Shown: piece after piece, positions 62,056 through 64,000 of the stretch
Layout of the letters: every line of letters starts with the position of its first letter
Numbering within the stretch: the first letter of the stretch is position 1
Assembly: GCF_047946665.1 (NCBI RefSeq)
Contig: NZ_CP172312.1
Location: 1,302,001-1,366,000, forward strand
Direction: 5' to 3'
DNA length: 64,000 nucleotides
From: Allohahella sp002354735
Lineage (GTDB): Bacteria > Pseudomonadota > Gammaproteobacteria > Pseudomonadales > Oleiphilaceae
Translations under genes and position numbers: made by a program
The notes under the pieces: generated by a model
Seen by the model: the letters and a program-made list of their open reading frames with translations, nothing else
What the model was told of the DNA's origin: nothing
Databases searched by the model: none

Positions 62056-63185
62056 ATCGAAACTCCCTCCAGAGCCAAGGTCTCCACGCGTTTCGCTTCA
62101 TAATTCTGCGACCAGCGACGCTGCCACGGCATGGTCAGCTTGAGCAGGCTGTCGTAGGCTTTCACATAGAAGTATTCATTCTCGATATGGCCGCCGAGTC
62201 GCAACTTGGGAACGTAGCTGCTCTGCCCCAGGTACAGGCGCTTCAGCCCCTTGTTGATTGCCGAACGGATACCCTCGTACATGAGCGAGGTGTAGATGAG
62301 TGGCGTGTCTTCCTGGTTGTAATCAATCCCGATTCGCTTGTTCAGCTGCTCCTGGTCGTCGAAAAAATTGATCAGGGCGCCCACTATGAGGCCGTTCTTT
62401 CTGCACAGAATGAGCTCAGTTTGAGGCTCTCTCGAGCGCGCACACTCCAGGAAAAACCGTGGCACGGCTTCATCGAATTGATACTTGGCTTTAAGGAAGG
62501 TGCCACGAAAGAGAGGATAGATTTGCTCGATGTAATCGGCATAGTCCTCGATGATTTCGAACTCGAATCGCTCGTGGGCGGCTTTCAGAACCTTGCGGGA
62601 ATGCTTGCGCGCGTTTTTGGTAAGTGAAAGCGTGTAGTCATCAAAGCTCTTGTAATCAGTCTCGATGATGACTGTCGGCAAGGAGAACAGACGCTCGTAA
62701 CCATGGTGCTCAATCCGCCCGAGATAATCGTCCGGAAAGGCGCAGTGAATGTCTTTGATAAGACTGACTTGCACATTCTGTTGCTGGGAGAAGCAATCAA
62801 TATGGCTAACCATCGCTTCCACCAGCTCCGCGCTCGCAGCTTCAGGTAGCATCGGGATCCAGCCCTTGTCCGATATCAGGCAGCCGGCGATTGCAAATCG
62901 GGTTTTGACGGAGCGACCCACAAGCCCAACCAGCTTGAAATACACATCCTGGACCGACTGCGGCAGAAGGGCATTGATATTGATATTGGTTCCCACATAC
63001 ACCGGCATGAAGGCCTGTGCTGCGCCGGCCGCCTCGATGGTAAGGTAGTGAACGCGCAGGTCGCCCCAAAGACCTTTCTCGACCGCTCTCAATATGCCGT
63101 ATGAAAAGTCGAGCTTTGACCCTTCGAAGCGCGCTATCAGCTCTGGTCCGAGTTCATCGATACTGTCGTAAACCTTGCGTTCCAT
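62052..63185 (-). CDS. FemAB/GNAT-like acyltransferase (Acetyltransf_6 type)
   Basis: A 377-residue protein with the doubled GNAT fold of the peptidoglycan-bridge/BioF2-like acyltransferases. Features are KNARKHSRKVLKAAHERFEF, FRGTFLKAKYQFDEAVPRFF, LILCRKNGLIVGALINFFDD and a late YLGQSSYVPKLRLGG. Such enzymes move an aminoacyl or acyl group onto an amine. The substrate here is unknown but is likely a cluster intermediate. The ATG at 63185 is preferred over 63224; GGGAT lies upstream. It overlaps the SDR-hydrolase gene by 4 bp. Confidence 0.78.
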   Translation of the reverse strand: MERKVYDSIDELGPELIARFEGSKLDFSYGILRAVEKGLWGDLRVHYLTIEAAGAAQAFMPVYVGTNININALLPQSVQDVYFKLVGLVGRSVKTRFAIAGCLISDKGWIPMLPEAASAELVEAMVSHIDCFSQQQNVQVSLIKDIHCAFPDDYLGRIEHHGYERLFSLPTVIIETDYKSFDDYTLSLTKNARKHSRKVLKAAHERFEFEIIEDYADYIEQIYPLFRGTFLKAKYQFDEAVPRFFLECARSREPQTELILCRKNGLIVGALINFFDDQEQLNKRIGIDYNQEDTPLIYTSLMYEGIRSAINKGLKRLYLGQSSYVPKLRLGGHIENEYFYVKAYDSLLKLTMPWQRRWSQNYEAKRVETLALEGVSI

Positions 63186-63239
63186 AACGTCTATCCCTTC
63201 CCTAAATGTCGTCTCGACCGGCATGTCGTAAGAACGCGG

Positions 63240-64000
63240 TTAATGATGCTGTCGCTGTGCGGGGGCCAACTTGCGCACCAGGACAGGAAAATCGGACCAT
63301 GTCTCAAGCTTCTGCTCGATGACCTGGCAACACAGTTCACTCAACTGCCATCTGGCGGTATCGCTCATGGCGTAAGGAAAAGGGCCAGTGGCACGAGTTG
63401 CGAGCATGACCGCCAGACAAGGCATCAGCCTGGCCTCGATCTGTTGGAACCATGCATCGTCCGACAGGCCCTGCCGATAACCGAGGAACACCTGCCTGGC
63501 CCCGTGCTGCCATATATCAAACGAAATGCCGTACTGGAAAAGTGGCAGCACGCCTGCAGCCAGCATAGTCGCCAGATCAAAGGCTGGATCTCCCTCGAGA
63601 ACACCTTCGTAGTCAACCAGAGCCATGCCACCTGCTGAATCGATAAGCATGTTCTTTGCCCACAGGTCGCTATGAATGAGACACTCTCGCCTGGTGGCCA
63701 TCTCCTCCAGCACTGACCGGGCAGATTCACCGACTAACGCTGAAATACCTGGCGCTATCAGGTTGTCATAAATGAAGGTGCGCAATGCGTCCGATTGACG
63801 GCTTGGGCAAGGAGAGGGCCATCCGCGGGATCGGCGATGGACCTGGCCGATCGCCTGTGCCATTGCGGCGATGCCTAAAATATAAAGATCGTAGTGTTCA
63901 GCCATGGCATCGATAAGGTTTGTCCGGCCCATGCCAACATCTGTCATGAGGAAGCTGAAGCTTTGACGGTCCATGTGCAGCATGCGTGGAATCTCAATCA
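63240..64000 (-). CDS. APH/choline kinase-like phosphotransferase, N-terminus beyond window
   Basis: At least 252 residues of an aminoglycoside/choline kinase-like protein. The frame remains open to the right edge without a convincing start, and the family's N-terminal ATP lobe is missing, so the gene continues outside. The kinase core is present: HSDLWAKNMLID (Brenner-type HxDxxxxN, catalytic Asp) and ALVDYEGVLEGDPAFDLA (metal-binding Asp). It should phosphorylate a hydroxyl of a small molecule. It lies 54 bp upstream of the acyltransferase gene and is the first visible gene of the minus-strand cluster. Confidence 0.8.
   Translation of the reverse strand, partial: IEIPRMLHMDRQSFSFLMTDVGMGRTNLIDAMAEHYDLYILGIAAMAQAIGQVHRRSRGWPSPCPSRQSDALRTFIYDNLIAPGISALVGESARSVLEEMATRRECLIHSDLWAKNMLIDSAGGMALVDYEGVLEGDPAFDLATMLAAGVLPLFQYGISFDIWQHGARQVFLGYRQGLSDDAWFQQIEARLMPCLAVMLATRATGPFPYAMSDTARWQLSELCCQVIEQKLETWSDFPVLVRKLAPAQRQHH

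Overview
This is a 64 kb chromosomal segment from a moderately GC-rich gammaproteobacterium. The gene content would suit a Pseudomonas/Halopseudomonas- or Marinobacter-like marine bacterium: 7TMR-DISM diguanylate cyclases, a TrkH/KdpDE-like locus, MaoC and FadE-like proteins, RND efflux and a Tus homologue. This assignment is an inference from content; there are no rRNA or tRNA genes to check it against.

Left part (1-23.4 kb): a cut-off secreted protein, a secreted M14 carboxypeptidase with a P domain, a small lipoprotein, and a 309-residue Tus-like replication terminator protein. Four near-identical 16-bp sites (consensus TA/C C/T TATACCAGACC C/G G) lie at 2821, 4155, 4218 and 18019. All are intergenic and in the same orientation, and two sit directly upstream of the Tus-like gene, one of them across its predicted promoter. 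I read them as Ter-like sites, which would place the window in or near the replication terminus. Then follow a YihY membrane protein, a TrkH-KdpE-KdpD-like potassium locus, lipid enzymes (MaoC hydratase, large acyl-CoA dehydrogenase), an AI-2E transporter, a beta-propeller protein, a DMT permease, an NrtS-domain chemoreceptor, a beta-helix protein, a three-gene radical SAM/metallophosphatase/SSS symporter cluster, and a cytochrome c/DUF305/lipoprotein operon.

Middle part (23.6-47.2 kb): a double-domain KaiC-like ATPase with a hybrid histidine kinase, then a divergent tyrosine recombinase and KfrA-type coiled-coil protein separated by a 28-bp recombination-core-like palindrome. The last set is laid out like the TnpS/rst/TnpT cointegrate-resolution module of Tn4651-type transposons, but no transposase is present. 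Next comes a c-di-GMP island (two paralogous GGDEF enzymes bracketing a TIGR02587/TIGR02588 pair, then a GGDEF-EAL protein). A decayed type I restriction locus follows (hsdM remnant, intact DUF1016 nuclease, broken YgjP-like metalloprotease), then a short Mfd-like helicase, a TRIC channel, a TPP-dependent decarboxylase/synthase-like enzyme, an orphan tyrosine recombinase and a large hybrid kinase.

Right part (47.2-64 kb): every gene lies on the minus strand with tight overlaps. Reading 64 to 47 kb: an APH-like kinase (cut by the edge), a FemAB/GNAT-like acyltransferase, an SDR-hydrolase fusion, a 147-bp tandem repeat block, MmgE/PrpD, an isoprenylcysteine methyltransferase-like protein, an acyl-CoA dehydrogenase-like protein, a 4'-phosphopantetheinyl transferase, a vanadium haloperoxidase-like enzyme, a membrane protein, an RND adaptor and pump, and a secreted protein of unknown function. 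The mixture of a PPTase, lipid-type tailoring enzymes and an exporter suggests one end of an undescribed biosynthetic cluster that continues past the right edge.
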